From the NCBI RefSeq assembly GCF_023159225.1, contig NC_063168.1:44154562-44218561 (forward strand): a stretch of 64,000 nt of DNA. The letters are read 5' to 3'. Below, piece by piece: positions 45,895 through 58,270 of this stretch (within the stretch, counting starts at the first letter, position 1; each line of letters starts with the position of its first letter). Origin of the DNA: Perognathus longimembris pacificus (Eukaryota > Chordata > Mammalia > Rodentia > Heteromyidae). Position numbers and translations under genes: made by a program. The notes beneath the pieces are model-generated. The model ran no database searches, was not told where the DNA came from, and was given only the letters and a program-made list of their open reading frames with translations.

Positions 45895-46432
45895 CTAACC
45901 AGCACCATCTTGGCCACGTAGAGGATGATGGGGAGTTGAGTTTAACTAGTGCCATTTGTCTTCATGGCAGAGGCAGGGAAGTTCTATCCCCAGTTGATGG
46001 GCATGCCTGAGTTTCTGAGGCAGGGATGGGGACTTAGAAGATAGGTTACTGGACTTGTCAGTTTAGAACTCACTCGACTCTCAAGTTTCTTGTGACCCTG
46101 CCCTCTGACCTTGACCTTATTTAGGCCTGGACCAGTTCAGGTGCTAAGATACCATGCCTCATGTCTTGTGTCTCCTGGCTCTCCTCTTCTCACCATGGTA
46201 TCCCACATCAGCTCTCCATTGGAGACGATCTGGTTTGTTGGTATTGTTTTCCTGCTTTCTTTCTTCTATTGTTCTCATGGCTCAGTTTTCTAACCGTCGT
46301 AAGTGTATTTAAGGGGCTGTACATCTTTGAGACAGGAGTCCACCTGAAGTCACAGGCTCTCCAATAAAGACTCCCAATTTCAGGCTCTTCTGTTTCAGAT
46401 TGCGTTCCCTTATAACACCTAACTACAGTGAC
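45895..46432 (+). mobile_element. LTR-like element, copy 2 (uninterrupted)
   Basis: Homologous to the block at 41000-41735 through the shared motifs 'cttgtgaccctgccctctg', 'cctggctctcctcttctca', 'tcagctctccattggag' and 'tggtttgttggtattg'. It has a TATA-like TATTTAAGG at about 46309 and AATAAAGACTCCC (AATAAA 46363-46368) about 50 bp downstream, as in an LTR with a short R. No viral genes are beside it. Family and exact ends unknown. Confidence 0.6.
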
Positions 46433-47690
46433 CTCTATTTCACAGCCAATGTTACTAATTGTTATGTGATTTTTCCATACCCATAATTAAGTCCTCTGTA
46501 CTTTCATCCACATATTGAAGCTAAAAGTTAGTAATCATTTAGCAACATAATTTTTATCAGTTTGGGAAGGTTCATGATACAGCCAATAAATGTTCTGTGA
46601 GCATATTTCCTTAGTGATACCACTTTAGTTCTCATTGTGCTTTTCTATCTCTTCTATACAGTGTCCTTATTATCTCTTTAAATTAGTCTACCATTCAAGT
46701 ATTCTATTAAAACTATTCTTGGCATAGCTATATTTTTGTTTCCAGTGTCTCCTTGGGCAAGGTCTTGGTAAAGATTTTGAAAATAATCTTTTCCAGTAGT
46801 GACTGGTTGATATCTAGGATCCCAGCTATCTGCCATTGTGTAATCTTTTTTTTTTCCCCAGTGGTTTCCCCCAGTGCTTTATTTCCTGATTCTTAACTTT
46901 ACTTATTTATTATTACTTTTCTATTTTGGAAGACAATATTTTTAAAAATTCCTTCATGTAAATGACTTGGTACATAAATTCCTTAAAGTAATTTAGGACC
47001 AAAAACTGCCATTTTTTCATATTTGATTTTAGTTTGGCTGTGTAAATATGTAGAAATGATAATTATTTCAGATAACTTTAGAAGACAAGATTTGTTCTAT
47101 GAATGCTGATGTGATAAATTTTTATCCAATTTTCATTACTGATGATAATTAAATACTAAATTTCATTGTGCAGGAAAAAGATTGGTAATTACATTGAGCA
47201 TTTTATATACTATAAAAAAATGCAAGTTACATCTCATGATACTGCTCTTAGGTACCATACAGAAAATTAACATATTGGTAAAATCAAAGAAATTAGTAAA
47301 ATATAGTAATATTACAAATAAGTTAGAAATGCCATCAGGATTCTATTTTGTTTTGTATACAAAAGCATGTGTTTTCTAATACTGTCCACTGAAAAATAAT
47401 GAAATTAATGACAACATATTTGCAGTGAATAAGTTGGCACTCAGGACTTTCTGAAGGAATGGTTGATTCCAGGTCTAGGATTAAAATATAGAGAATTAGA
47501 CTGAGATAACTTGTACCAGAAAGTAAGGAATTTAAAAAAAAAACTGATAGGCTATGTTAAGCAAAGAAGAGATAAACTTTAAGACCTCTTTCCATCCAAG
47601 GATGAGCACTTTGAGCATCAAAAATACCTGATGAGCCAGGCAACAGTAACAAGCTGAATTTAAAAAACAAACAAACACATAAATAGAAGG
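46433..47690. other. Non-coding stretch, nothing recognised
   Basis: A+T-rich sequence without supported features. Confidence 0.5.
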
Positions 47691-47691
47691 A

Positions 47692-47938
47692 ATTGGGTGC
47701 CAGAGATTCAGTCCAGTAATCCTAGCTACTCAGGAGGCTGAGATCTGAGTATCATGGCTTGAAGCTAGCCCAGGCTGAAAAGTCCCTGAGAGACTCTTAT
47801 CTCCAATTAACCACTCAACAACCAGAAGTTGCACTGTGGTTCAAGTGGTAGAGTGCTAGCCTTGAGAAAAAGAGGCTCAAGGTCAGCACCCAGGCCTTGA
47901 GTTCAAGCCCCACTACCACAAAAATACAATAAAAAACA
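47692..47938 (+). mobile_element. Composite SINE (7SL-like head, tRNA-like tail), well preserved
   Basis: Head: 'cagtaatcctagctactcag', 'gaggctgagatctgagtatc', 'gaagctagcccaggctgaa', 'gagactcttatctccaatta'. Tail: 'accagaagttgcactgtgg', 'ttcaagtggtagagtgctag', 'ccttgagttcaagccccac', then an A-rich tail. The tail monomer matches the Geo monomer of IDL-Geo along its whole length and is the best reference copy in the window. Confidence 0.9.
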
Positions 47939-48737
47939 ACCTGATGAGGGCAACCAACTTAGCCATATTAATTATGTAAAAATAGTATTTCAAAATGAAA
48001 CTCAAATAAGAGAAAGGGGAAATTTTCCTCACAAGATGTCATTGAAAATCCTATACAGCAGTAACTCTGAATGTCAGCTGTTATGAAGAAAGGCATTATT
48101 CTGCCTGTCCTGTGTTCACTCTATATCATGATAGTTAAACATGTCTAGGTGATAAGGAGATGTTCTCTTTTGTTAAGGAATTTTAGCTAGAAATGTGGAA
48201 GGAAAGATAGACCAGGAAACCTCTGTTTTTAAGTTCCTAATGACATATACAAAAGATCCATCCAATAATCATAATTTAGTAAATGAATTAGATGAAATGT
48301 TATACTGTATTTCTTAATGACAACATTAAATTGTCAGAACAGGTTGCTACTAATTAGTCTAGGGATAGCTAAGGGCACAAAGAGCAGTCATTGTGGTCCT
48401 GAAATGAGGTGCAAAATTACATATATTTCCAATAAAGTACTGTCCAAGCAAACAAAATAAGACCTTGGGACTAGATTAAATGAAGTCTCACATAACTTCA
48501 TTTGTAGTAGAAACTTGGAAAGTAGTACATATGAACTGGAAAGAAGAAAAGATACAAATTCAGAATGTAGCAAATTACTAATCTAATTAGGAAAATCTTC
48601 ACTAGCATGAGAGAGGGAAAAGCAGGAGATAACACACTGTTAGAAAGGATAGAAAAGATTTAAGAAATAGGCAGTTTACAGTCTAAACTAATCTGGGCAT
48701 ACCAAGAGACCCTATCTGGAAAATAACCAATGTTAAA
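47939..48737. other. Non-coding stretch, nothing recognised
   Basis: No supported ORF or repeat. Confidence 0.5.
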
Positions 48738-48845
48738 AAAAATAGAGAGGTTGGTGTTGTAACTCAAGTGGTAAAATGCCTGCTTAGTAAGACAGAAGTC
48801 TTGTGTCCCATCTCCAGTAATAGATGAATACACAATCACACTCTT
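48738..48845 (+). mobile_element. tRNA-like (ID-related) SINE relic
   Basis: 'ggttggtgttgtaactcaag' and 'tggtaaaatgcctgcttag', then 'cttgtgtcccatctccagta'. This is a diverged tRNA-type monomer. Confidence 0.55.
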
Positions 48846-49555
48846 AAATAAACTGAAGATAAAGAACAAATATAATGAGAGAAATTTCTTGAATCTTCAT
48901 TCAGGCAAGCAATGACAATGCCTTCAAACAAGACATTTTTAGGCAATCATGGACATGTGGTTATAGACTGGACATTAAATGATACTGACAAAGAATTACC
49001 TGCTTTTCAAATATAATTACAGTATACTTTTATGAGAAAATTATATATATGATATATACATATATCAGATGAAAGAAGGGAAAAGATGGTTTGGCAAATA
49101 CCTGGGGCATTATATTCAGACAACAATTTTTAGGTGGGCCCTAGATTTGATCTTGCCTAGAAGACAATATATTATCATCATTTGCTGTATTAAATGGTAG
49201 GTTCTTTGATGACCAGAAAGAATATATCATCTAAACATTGGACAGAAAGAGAGGTTCAAAAGTGACTTAAGAAAATATAGTCACTTAATTTATGTAAAAT
49301 ATCCCACCGCAATACAATTGTAGAATTGAAGTTTTATCAATGTTTGGTGTTTGCTCAACAGGACAATCATAAAAACATGTATGTGCACACACACATATAT
49401 ATGCACACACCAAATGTAGTGAAGAACTGGATTTGAATAAAATTAAAATCTCTGTTAATCAAAAAATAAAGCTTTGAGAGTAAAAATATAAAAAGGAAAT
49501 ATTTCTACTACAGCTAACAGAGATTCTTCTAGCTTTCAGAAAGAAAGAAATTCAA
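48846..49555. other. Non-coding stretch, nothing recognised
   Basis: A+T-rich, with small (TA/CA)n stretches near 49040 and 49385. Confidence 0.5.
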
Positions 49556-50290
49556 TAAGAACCAAATATTAAAATGGGCAGAAGATTTAAGTATGCTTTT
49601 CACCTAAAAGGTAAAGGATATATAAAATTCCGGTATACCCATGAAAGTTTTTTAAATCATTAATTTCCCAAGTAAATCCTGGTTAATACTACAGCAAGAA
49701 ACCATTATATTACCAACAGAATGGCAAGTGTCAGACACAAAACCACATACCCTTAGCACTGGCAAGGATTTAGAGAACAAGAATCCTCAGGCACAGTTGG
49801 AAGAAATGAAAATTGCAGAGAAATCTTTGAAGAACATTGGCTATTATCTTTTAAATGTTAATTCCTGGATACCCTTTAAGGCAGAAATTTCACCCCCAAA
49901 CCATTACTTAACAGGCCTACCCATATACAGTAACATTCACAAAGTCCCAATTTGGAATCAATAAAATGCAATGAATAGAATGAATCTAGAATGTGATGGA
50001 TTCATACAGTGGACCACTGCACAGCAATCAATGGAGGGCAAAGCATTGCTTTCTACAATCATATGGCTAGACACTACAATATGATACTGAGTGAAAGAGG
50101 CTAGAGCCAAAGACTATGTATGATGATGTGTATATGAAGTTCTAAACCATATAACACGGTAGTGACGGATGCCAAGGACTCAGCTACCTATGCAAAAGAC
50201 GGTGACTGAGAAGAACACCACTGAACTTCTTGTGATGCTGGAAATATTCTCTTATCTCTTCTGTATGGAGTGTAGAGGATATGTTTACTT
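49556..50290 (+). mobile_element. Ancient LINE-1 relic (ORF2 C-terminus and 3'UTR)
   Basis: 'aaatgggcagaagatttaag' and 'accaacagaatggcaagtgt' are in the order of the ORF2 C-terminus. 'cagcaatcaatggagggcaa' and 'tactgagtgaaagaggctag' then match the ORF2 end of old mammalian L1. Far more diverged than the L1s at 20-35 kb. Confidence 0.65.
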
Positions 50291-50975
50291 TGTGAAAATC
50301 CATTAGGATATGTGCACCTAGAAGCCATTCATTGTTATTTGTTGATGGATACCTTATAAGCTTATAAAAATAATTGGGATTATTTTAGCTCAGGGACTTG
50401 TTACAAAAAGCAAAGTATTATTTGTAAAACGGTGAATCAAACCATGAAATGAGCTGCATAACTCACAGGTGGATTATACCTTATCTTGGATAAAAATATA
50501 TCCTTGATCAATAATTCAAATATATACTTGTTCCTTTGTACACATCTTCATACATACATAAGTAGCATGCCATAAAGATTATCTAACTCTCAAATTCTAT
50601 TTCAAGCCAGATTTTTTCTATGATTTTTATCTCAACTGTTAACATCTCTCTTTCTAAAAAAAATTATCCAGAAATGTTCATAATTGATCATTGATATAAC
50701 TACCAATAATTTTAAAGTATAAAGTATGATGTTTTATAGTATTTTTTAAATAATCTATGTACACTAGTCTCTTATCACCCAAACTGCACATTCCTGATCA
50801 GAAAAATATTTTCATGAAATACAATTATGTATACCAGGCATACTCAACAAATCAGGACCACTGTGTTTTGGGTTGTAACTAAAAACCTGTAGGGATACTC
50901 ATTCACATTTCTTTATATGCACACTTTTATGCTACATTCACATATATACCCACTCATATTTTCTTATAAAGGATA
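50291..50975. other. Non-coding stretch, nothing recognised
   Basis: A+T-rich sequence; some may be old L1 3'UTR. Confidence 0.45.
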
Positions 50976-50976
50976 G

Positions 50977-50977
<1 letters not shown>

Positions 50978-51027
<50 letters not shown>
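50978..51027. repeat. (GT)n microsatellite
   Basis: About 25 uninterrupted GT units followed by GGTGTGTAT. Confidence 0.97.
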
Positions 51028-51028
<1 letters not shown>

Positions 51029-51183
51029 TGTGTATATGTCTGTTTCATGTCAGTAGCTTATCATTTAGATTTTTAGTAATAATTAAACACTGGAAGCTAT
51101 AAGTGGTTTGACATCTATATCCTGTTTTCTACATAGACTTCATTGCTCTTTCTATTTCTTTTTCTTTAACTCTGTGGAGGTAG

Positions 51184-51415
51184 CTGGGTGGGTACTGGCA
51201 ATTAAACTCAGGTCCTTGAGCTCTTGACTTGCTTTTTCACTCAAGACTGACACTCTATCTCTTGAGACACATCTCTACTTTTGGCATTTTGCTTGTTAAC
51301 TGGAGATAAAAGTCTAATAGATTTTTCTTCCCCAGCTGGCTTTGAAGCTCTATCTTCAGATCTCACCCTTCTGAGAAGTTAGGATTATAGGCATAAGCCA
51401 CCAGTGCCCAGAAAC
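51184..51415 (-). mobile_element. Composite SINE, minus strand
   Basis: 'ggcaattaaactcaggtcc', 'ctctatctcttgagacacat' (tRNA-like part reversed), 'tggctttgaagctctatctt', 'agttaggattataggcataa' and 'gccaccagtgccca' (head reversed). Confidence 0.8.
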
Positions 51416-51455
51416 TCTATTGCTTTAATCTGCTTCTTTGTTTTAGTAAAAATAA

Positions 51456-51460
51456 AACAC

Positions 51461-51498
<38 letters not shown>
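51456..51498. repeat. (CA)n microsatellite
   Basis: AACACAACACAC leading into about 17 CA units. Confidence 0.95.
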
Positions 51499-51501
<3 letters not shown>

Positions 51502-52060
51502 TTATGTACAAACTGGGTCATTTTCAGATTCACAATTGTAAAAACTAATGGAAAATATGGATAAATATCCATGTTTACTTTTTAACAATCTTATTTTTTT
51601 AAGTTTATTTCACTTCTTGGTGTATCATGTGAGAAAATAACTCTATTTTTCTAAGACATATTTGCCTGACACTAGTTATTAAATAGTCTTTATATTCCTA
51701 ACTAATTTGAATTTCCTTCTTTATAAAATATTAAATTTATATGTGCATCTAGGGTTCCTTTTTGATAGTTTCCCCAGTTTCATTAGTCTGTAAATTTGTT
51801 TCTGTGCTTATATGCCCTAATTTAATTATTGTGACTTTATAATTTCTTTTGTTTTATAGATGAACAGATGGTATCTTATTTTCATTGAAATAAGTTCTTT
51901 TGTATCTATGAATTTTATCTATTTTCCTTCTAATATTACTTTTCATTTCTCACTTTTTATCTCAGTTTTTGTAAGAGCTTTATGTACATCATCTGTGTTC
52001 TCAAATAGTTCTTGAATTTCTTCAAAATTTAGTTTTTCTCTTTACCAATATATGGTATGC
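51499..52060. other. Non-coding stretch, nothing recognised
   Basis: Very A+T-rich, no supported feature. Confidence 0.5.
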
Positions 52061-52072
52061 ATGATGTGTTTT

Positions 52073-52303
52073 GTTTGTTTGTTTGTTTTTGTTCATTGGT
52101 TTTTTTTTTTGCCAGTCCTGGGCCTTGGACTCAGGGCCTGAGCACTGTCCTTGGCTTCTTTTTGCTCAAGGCTAGCACTCTGCCACTTGAGCCACAGCGC
52201 CACTTCTGGCCATTTTCTATGTATGTGGTGCTGGGGAATTGAACCCAGGGCTTCACGTATATGAGGCAAGCACTTTTGCCACTAGGCCATATTCCCAGCC
52301 CCT
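52073..52303 (-). mobile_element. IDL-Geo dimeric SINE, copy 8
   Basis: Full-length minus-strand copy with a (GTTT)n-type tail at its left end. Duplication atgatgtgtttt (52061-52072 and 52306-52317). Older-group variant (GCAAAAAGAAGCC); the B box reads GGTTCAATTCC. Confidence 0.93.
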
Positions 52304-52865
52304 GAATGATGTGTTTTTATTTAAATAACTAATGTCTATTTCAACAATCTAATTTATTCTCAGCTTCTATGAATGTTTTTAATTTGTTAACTATTAAATA
52401 TGTTCTTTCCAAATTACTTTATTTAGTTCATGCTAATTACATCTTACAAATTGTTTTCTTTTATATCCAACAATTCTTAGTCCCCCCCTTAGTCATGCCC
52501 CATTTTCCATGTCACCATGAAATAATCCTCTCCTTAGACTCAATCCACTTAATAAAATGATATATTCTTAAACAAAATATTGTTTCTTAAGCTGGGCTTT
52601 TCTATACATCTGGCTTCGTTCTTGTTTGAGTGACTTTACTGTGAACAGGAACTAAATTCTCAAACAATTCATCATAGGGATCAAAACCATGTATTTTTAA
52701 AATTGAACCACTGACAATTATTTCTGTATTTAGTCATTTGTCATCACATACAAATACTGTAATAAAATTAAAAATATGACAATAGGTTAATGGAAAGTTA
52801 AAATCAGTAAGGTGCAGGTAAATGATAAAATGGAATTTTAAACAAGAAGATTTCCAGCTTACAAA
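52304..52865. other. Non-coding stretch, nothing recognised
   Basis: A+T-rich sequence without supported feature. Confidence 0.5.
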
Positions 52866-52875
52866 TGTGTGTGTG

Positions 52876-52907
<32 letters not shown>

Positions 52908-52942
52908 TACATACATACATACATATGTATATGTGTGTGTGT
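52866..52942. repeat. GTAT/ATAC microsatellite with a 36-bp perfect palindrome
   Basis: (GT)n, then (GTAT)n, then (ACAT)n, then (GT)n. Positions 52890-52925 are self-complementary with no unpaired loop bases, centred between 52907 and 52908. Confidence 0.95.
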
Positions 52943-53520
52943 ATTTTAACTTGGAACTCTCACTAATCAAAGCAGAAATTGAATTATGATTGGCATGTTT
53001 TGTACACAGAGCATGTAATCCATTTAGGGTATGTTGCTTTGTACCTGGAAAGAACATGCATATAAATTGGAAGTTTTGATCTTCAAAGTCTTACGGTAAA
53101 CCAGTAGTACATAATATGTACCTTAGAAAAAGAATGGAGATAAGAAAATCTATAAAGCAGCCAAATAACTGGCCTAAGGCAAAGAAGAGAGCAAGCCATT
53201 ACAGGCCAAGGTATGAGAAGGGTATCATAGGTCAAGCAAGTCCAGATTTAATGGATCCCTAGAGAAAGTCAGGCCACAGAGAAGCTGAAAATCACAAGAA
53301 TATTCTAGATAAGAACAACAGAAAATGCTGTGGAGAAGATGTAGTTAAATTTTTATATTCAGAAAAGCAAGAATGAGTACATCAGTAAAGGAGCCATCCC
53401 TTTTTTCTTACCAAAAGTCTAATAGAATATGTAGAAAGAACGGAATCTCTTTAGGAGTACCCTGCGTGAGAGGTGGCATCATGCTCTGTCTACTGGAAAA
53501 TGAACTTACTTTTTTTTTCA
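52943..53520. other. Non-coding stretch, nothing recognised
   Basis: No supported feature. Confidence 0.5.
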
Positions 53521-53524
53521 TGTT

Positions 53525-53690
53525 GCTTTAAAAAAAACTAGTGTTTACTTTTATTAAATTAGTATATATCAATAATATGAGGGTTTCATTGTGATAGAGT
53601 ACTCTGAACAAGTTCACCACCTTCTATATAGTTTTATAGCTTCATTCCCCTTTCCTCCTCACGTTTTCAAATGGTGCTTTGTACATACAC
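53525..53690 (-). mobile_element. Old LINE-1 3'-end relic, minus strand
   Basis: On the minus strand it reads 'agtactctatcacaatgaaa', 'ccctcatattattgatatat', 'actaatttaataaaagtaaa' and an A-rich end. This is the old L1 3' terminus type also seen at 8632. Confidence 0.55.
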
Positions 53691-53724
53691 ACACATATAT
53701 GTATGTACATATAAAGAACTAACA

Positions 53725-53905
53725 TGCATACTCTTCAAATTTTTCCATGAAAGAGAAAACGTGCTACCAAATTCATTATATGAAACTGGTATTACATTCA
53801 TTCTAAAACCAGAAAAGGATACAACAAAAAGAGAGAATTACAGATTAATCTCTTAAATGATAAGAGAAGCAAAATGTTTCACTAACATACTAGCAAAAAT
53901 GAAAT
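53725..53905 (+). mobile_element. LINE-1 ORF2 fragment (reverse transcriptase region)
   Basis: It translates to LPNSLYETGITFILKPEKD and RENYRLIS, then a stop and NILAKMK-like residues. This is the segment just upstream of the RT core in L1 ORF2p. It may belong with the minus-strand 3' end beside it. Confidence 0.75.
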
Positions 53906-56890
53906 TTTTTTTATGATTCCACTTTCTTAACCTAGCAGTAAATGAGACGTTTGATTTTAATATACCTAATGACTGCAGTGAGAAATGAAAATATTTTATG
54001 GATGCCAACAATTATATTACCATCACATACAAGATCAGCTTATTCTCCAAAGTGTGTGATTTTTTTCTGTATTCAACAGGTGATAAAGTATTAAAATATA
54101 ATGCAGTATACATTCTAAATTAGCTAATTCTAATTAGCTATAGCACCATAATATCAGACAAGACTTTTAGTTATTTTAAAATCAGAAGTAAAACCATCTA
54201 TAATGCCTGCATGAGAACACTTTGAGACTAGTCAAATAAGGAGGTTTAACAATGAAACTGGGATAAAACACTGCTAAATCGGAATGACAGGCATACTGGT
54301 TTTGTATTCTTGAATGAAGTATCCTCAGTGTTTGCTTCTTCTTCATGGGATGTTAAACATTCAGGACAATTTATGAAGTCATAAACCTGCAAGATTTCTT
54401 TTCCTACTGAAACTAAATCAAGGCAATCTTTATTTTTCTCTGCCTAATCCATGCTACTGAAGTCCATTTATCATTGACTGAAGTGACCAGAGCAGTTCCC
54501 TTCAGGACTCCATTATAGCCATTCTCTTTATTCCCATTTCCTAGTTTACTGTGTCACTAAAATCAATATTTGATGCTTCATTAAATTGACAACTAAATCT
54601 GAAATGCATTTACTATCACTCAAAATGCAAATGACTCTTTAGTGCCTTCGCTTCTAAAAAATACACATTGTCAGTAATGTCATAAATATACATGCTTATT
54701 CTGAAATTTTCTAACTCAGCAGGTTTTTCTATACTTCCTAAGGTAAGTCTTTAAATTTGAAATTATATTCTGAGACTCAGTTTGCTACCGTAGTTTTTTT
54801 GCACAAAGTAAAATATAATAAAATTTGAAAGAAATTAGTGTGATAGTACATGGATTTCTTTTTTTGGTTTTTATTACAATCACGCACGTCCTTGGGGTTT
54901 GTGCTCTTATTTCCTGCCATCTGTGAGAATTTAAACAATTTGAACAAGAAGTCTTAAGCATAAAAGGTGAGAACTTGCCTGATTTGTCACTGCACCATTC
55001 CAGTCTATCATCTTCCACGTTAATAGGATTTTGTGACTGAGTGACCTTGTTAATATAGCAATATGTTGCCTGCCATATCATCAGTATCAATCTTTTAAAT
55101 AGGAAATTCTAGTATTAAAAACATCATGGCTCACTTCATTTTACTTTTGTCTGTTAGCAAAAGAAAACAACTTGTATTATGTCATCACGCATGATGACAT
55201 ACCATGATTTAAAAAGGAAAAAGAAGATAGCTACCTTGAATGATGAAAATCCAACTTGTTGGAATAGATGGCTAACAGTCTGTTGTCTAACAGCACAATC
55301 ATATGGAGATATCTAAGTTTTCAAGAATGTGTCTGTTTTGTGTTTGTGTGTATGGGGAGAGACTAATAAGGATAAAAATGTTTTAAAAAATCATATCAGG
55401 AGAAAAATGGAACTGAGAGACCGCTGAAGATTATTATAAAAGTGAGTTATATGAAGATAGCTAAAGGTCATATTATTTCTTCGGCTCCTTGAACCATCTC
55501 TCATATGTCAGATTCTGTTAATTCTATTTTATCACATCAGTCAGTTCTGTCTCCATGACTATTACAGAGATTATCTCTTAATCAAAAACTGTTCTGAAAC
55601 AGGAAAGAACACAATTTACTCAAGAGAAGCCACAAAGCTCAGTAATTTGGCTCTGTTGACAGCTGGGAACTTTCCCCTTTGAAACAAGTAAACAATCTTT
55701 CCTGGGAATATTCAAGATGTGTCCACTTGCCATTCTCTCACGTTCCTAGATCTGATCAGTCCTCACCATCACGTCCCCGTGTTCCTTCATCACCTTCTAC
55801 ATTTATATGTTCCTCCCACTACCATTCCTTTAGAGGAATCATTGCTTTTCAGCATCCTTATTATATTACTTTTAAATTCCACAGATTTCACATCTTTACC
55901 AGCTTTATTAGATCAGCTCTATCTCAAATTCCTTCAATATCCAGGCACCTTGACACATCATACCATCCATTCTTCATCAAAACAATGAAGGCCAATTCCA
56001 GCTTTTCAGGTTACTCTTCCAGCTTCCTGTGACCCTGAGAGTCATTGCCCCAATATCAATATAAGATGGAGAGTCATCTACACAAATACCAATGCCAGCA
56101 AAGCATTGCCTAAAGTAGGGGTAATAAACCCGGAAATTATGCTAATGTATGGCCTCAACATTATATTTAGAAGGCGTTGGCTCTATTTATTCTTATTTTA
56201 CTTTGTTGAACTGGGCCTCAAATGTGTCTGGCTAATAACCAAGAGGCTAATACAGATGGGTTCTTCATCGTGGATCTATATAATGATCACTGTACTAGTT
56301 TGCAAAGGTTTCTACAGACTGGATGACTTAACGCATACCTACTGTCTCCATTTTGGAGGCTAGATGCCTGAAATGAGATGTTGGTAGGGTAGTATCCTCC
56401 AAGACAGGAAGACAAGGACCCTTCTCAGATCTTTCTTTGGCCTTGGATGGCCATCTATCTCTTATGTCAATGTACCATCATCTTTTGTATGTTCTTGTTA
56501 TATTATGGATTGAGTGTTGAACCTTCAAAACTTTTTGTTAGAGATAATTAAGATCATTATCAAGATAACTAAAATTAAATGAGAGTAATCTATAGGCAAA
56601 GAATAAAAATATTACCGGACAACTAATCCTGATAGTACCCTGATTTTCAACTTCTGGCCTTCAGACTGTTAGAAAATAAGATTGTGTAATTTAGTTCTCC
56701 CAGTCTGTTTTATATTTAATAACAGGCCTAGTAGAATGGCATATGGTCCCATTGATACCTTTTCATAAGAGTACTTTTATATTACATCCCAAACTCATGA
56801 CCTTATTCTAACTTGGATAACTAAATTTTCCTCTTTCAGCAATACGCATTTTAAGGCACTGGGGGGTCAGGACTACAACTGATCTTCTTG
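53906..56890. other. Non-coding stretch, no gene seen
   Basis: About 3 kb, mostly A+T-rich. Overlapping open frames at 55679-56032 come from a C- and T-rich stretch and lack recognisable motifs. No exon-like structure can be supported. Confidence 0.5.
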
Positions 56891-56892
56891 GA

Positions 56893-57650
56893 AAGACCAG
56901 CACAACCATGTTAATTGCAGCATTATTTACCATAGCTAAGACATGGAACCAACCTAGATGTCCCTCAGTAGATGAATGGATTAAGAAAATGTGGTATGTC
57001 TACACAATGGAGTCCTATGCTTTCATCAGAAAGAATGGCATTGCCCCATTCATAAAGAAATGGAAAGACTTGGAAAAAAAATCATATTAAGTAAAGTAAG
57101 ACAGACCCAAAGAAACATAGACCCCATGGCTTCTCTCATTTGTAATAATTAGTATATGTCTAGGATAGTCCTAGAAGATCACAATAGCTCAGTAGCTGTG
57201 TACATATGACCATATAAGATGATGCTAAGCAAAATGAACTCCAAAATATGGAAACAAGATATTTTACTTTGTTGTTATTGTTTTTAATGTACTGTGTGAA
57301 GTTATTTTTTTCTTTCTTTTTGTTATTCCCTGTTATCACTTTATTTGATTTTGGTACTCTGTGTATTGTATATACATTTATCTGAGTTGGGGAAGGGAAG
57401 AGGAACAACAAAATGGTGAGACAAAGGACAAAAAGTGAACCAGTGTAATAGCAATAGTCACAAGATAATATGTTGGAAATGAACCTTACAACTTGGAGGG
57501 GAAGTTGAGAGGAGGGAAAGTGGGAGAAAAATGAAGAAGTAACAATATTCAACAAGAAATGTATTCAATACTTTATTGTGTAACTGTGACCCCTCTACAC
57601 ATCACCTTGACAGTAAAATTAGATTAAAAATAAAATAAAATTTAAAAAAG
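56893..57650 (+). mobile_element. 5'-truncated LINE-1 (ORF2 end and 3'UTR)
   Basis: ORF2 C-terminus is open at 56908-57090 (AKTWNQPRCPSVDEWIKKMW...), then frameshifted. 3'UTR: 'gtcctagaagatcacaatag', 'ggtactctgtgtattgtata', G-rich block (57480-57520), 'agaaatgtattcaatacttt', 'gtgacccctctacacatcac' and GACAGTAAAATTAG. First 3'-end type. Confidence 0.9.
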
Positions 57651-57774
57651 AAAATGTAACTAAAAGCAAGAAAAAGCTTGGCACCTGTTGCTTGCAGTTT
57701 GTGTTTATCATTGTTCTAATCCATTCTATGTATAATCACATTGTAATTACCTGGGGCTCCAGGAAAGGCAGTAC

Positions 57775-58270
57775 TGATGAATAAAAGCTTTATGACAAAA
57801 GACTAAAACTAACTCCATAAGGAACAGCAGAGCCTTATAGGACAGATAACCCACAAATGAAAATAGTTCTCTACATTGTTTAGGCTGAACCTAGAGCAAC
57901 GGAATCGATCTCATAAAAATGAAATTGCCTCCTTCAACTAAGGACAACAATATCAACTTCTCTGGAACCTGGGAAAACAGAAGTGAGATAATGACCAGCC
58001 AAGGCCACACAATCAGAACTCTACCACTGTTCATGCCTAATACCACTGTTCTGGCCTAATTCTTGCTTTAATTAAATCCCATGCTCAAGTCTATACCCTG
58101 CAGATGCCAGATGAGCTGAAGTGACATCTTCCTGTGACATTATGCAATATACTCTCAATTCTCTGCCATATTTCTTTCCTAATAAACTTCATCTTCACTA
58201 CTTTTGCATTTTGCCTGAATTCTTCTTCTGCAAGGTATATAGATTGAAGATTCACTTCCTTGTCTCCAGT
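57775..58270 (+). mobile_element. Possible old LTR
   Basis: A region of more balanced base composition with CCTAATAAACTTCATC at about 58177-58192 (AATAAA plus a CT-rich downstream stretch), like the R/U5 of some retroviral LTRs. No second copy or duplication was found. Confidence 0.3.

Noticed and set aside
55679..56032. Overlapping 117- and 89-codon frames rich in Ser/His/Pro
   Set aside because: A CT-rich stretch without domain, homology or exon structure that I can recognise.
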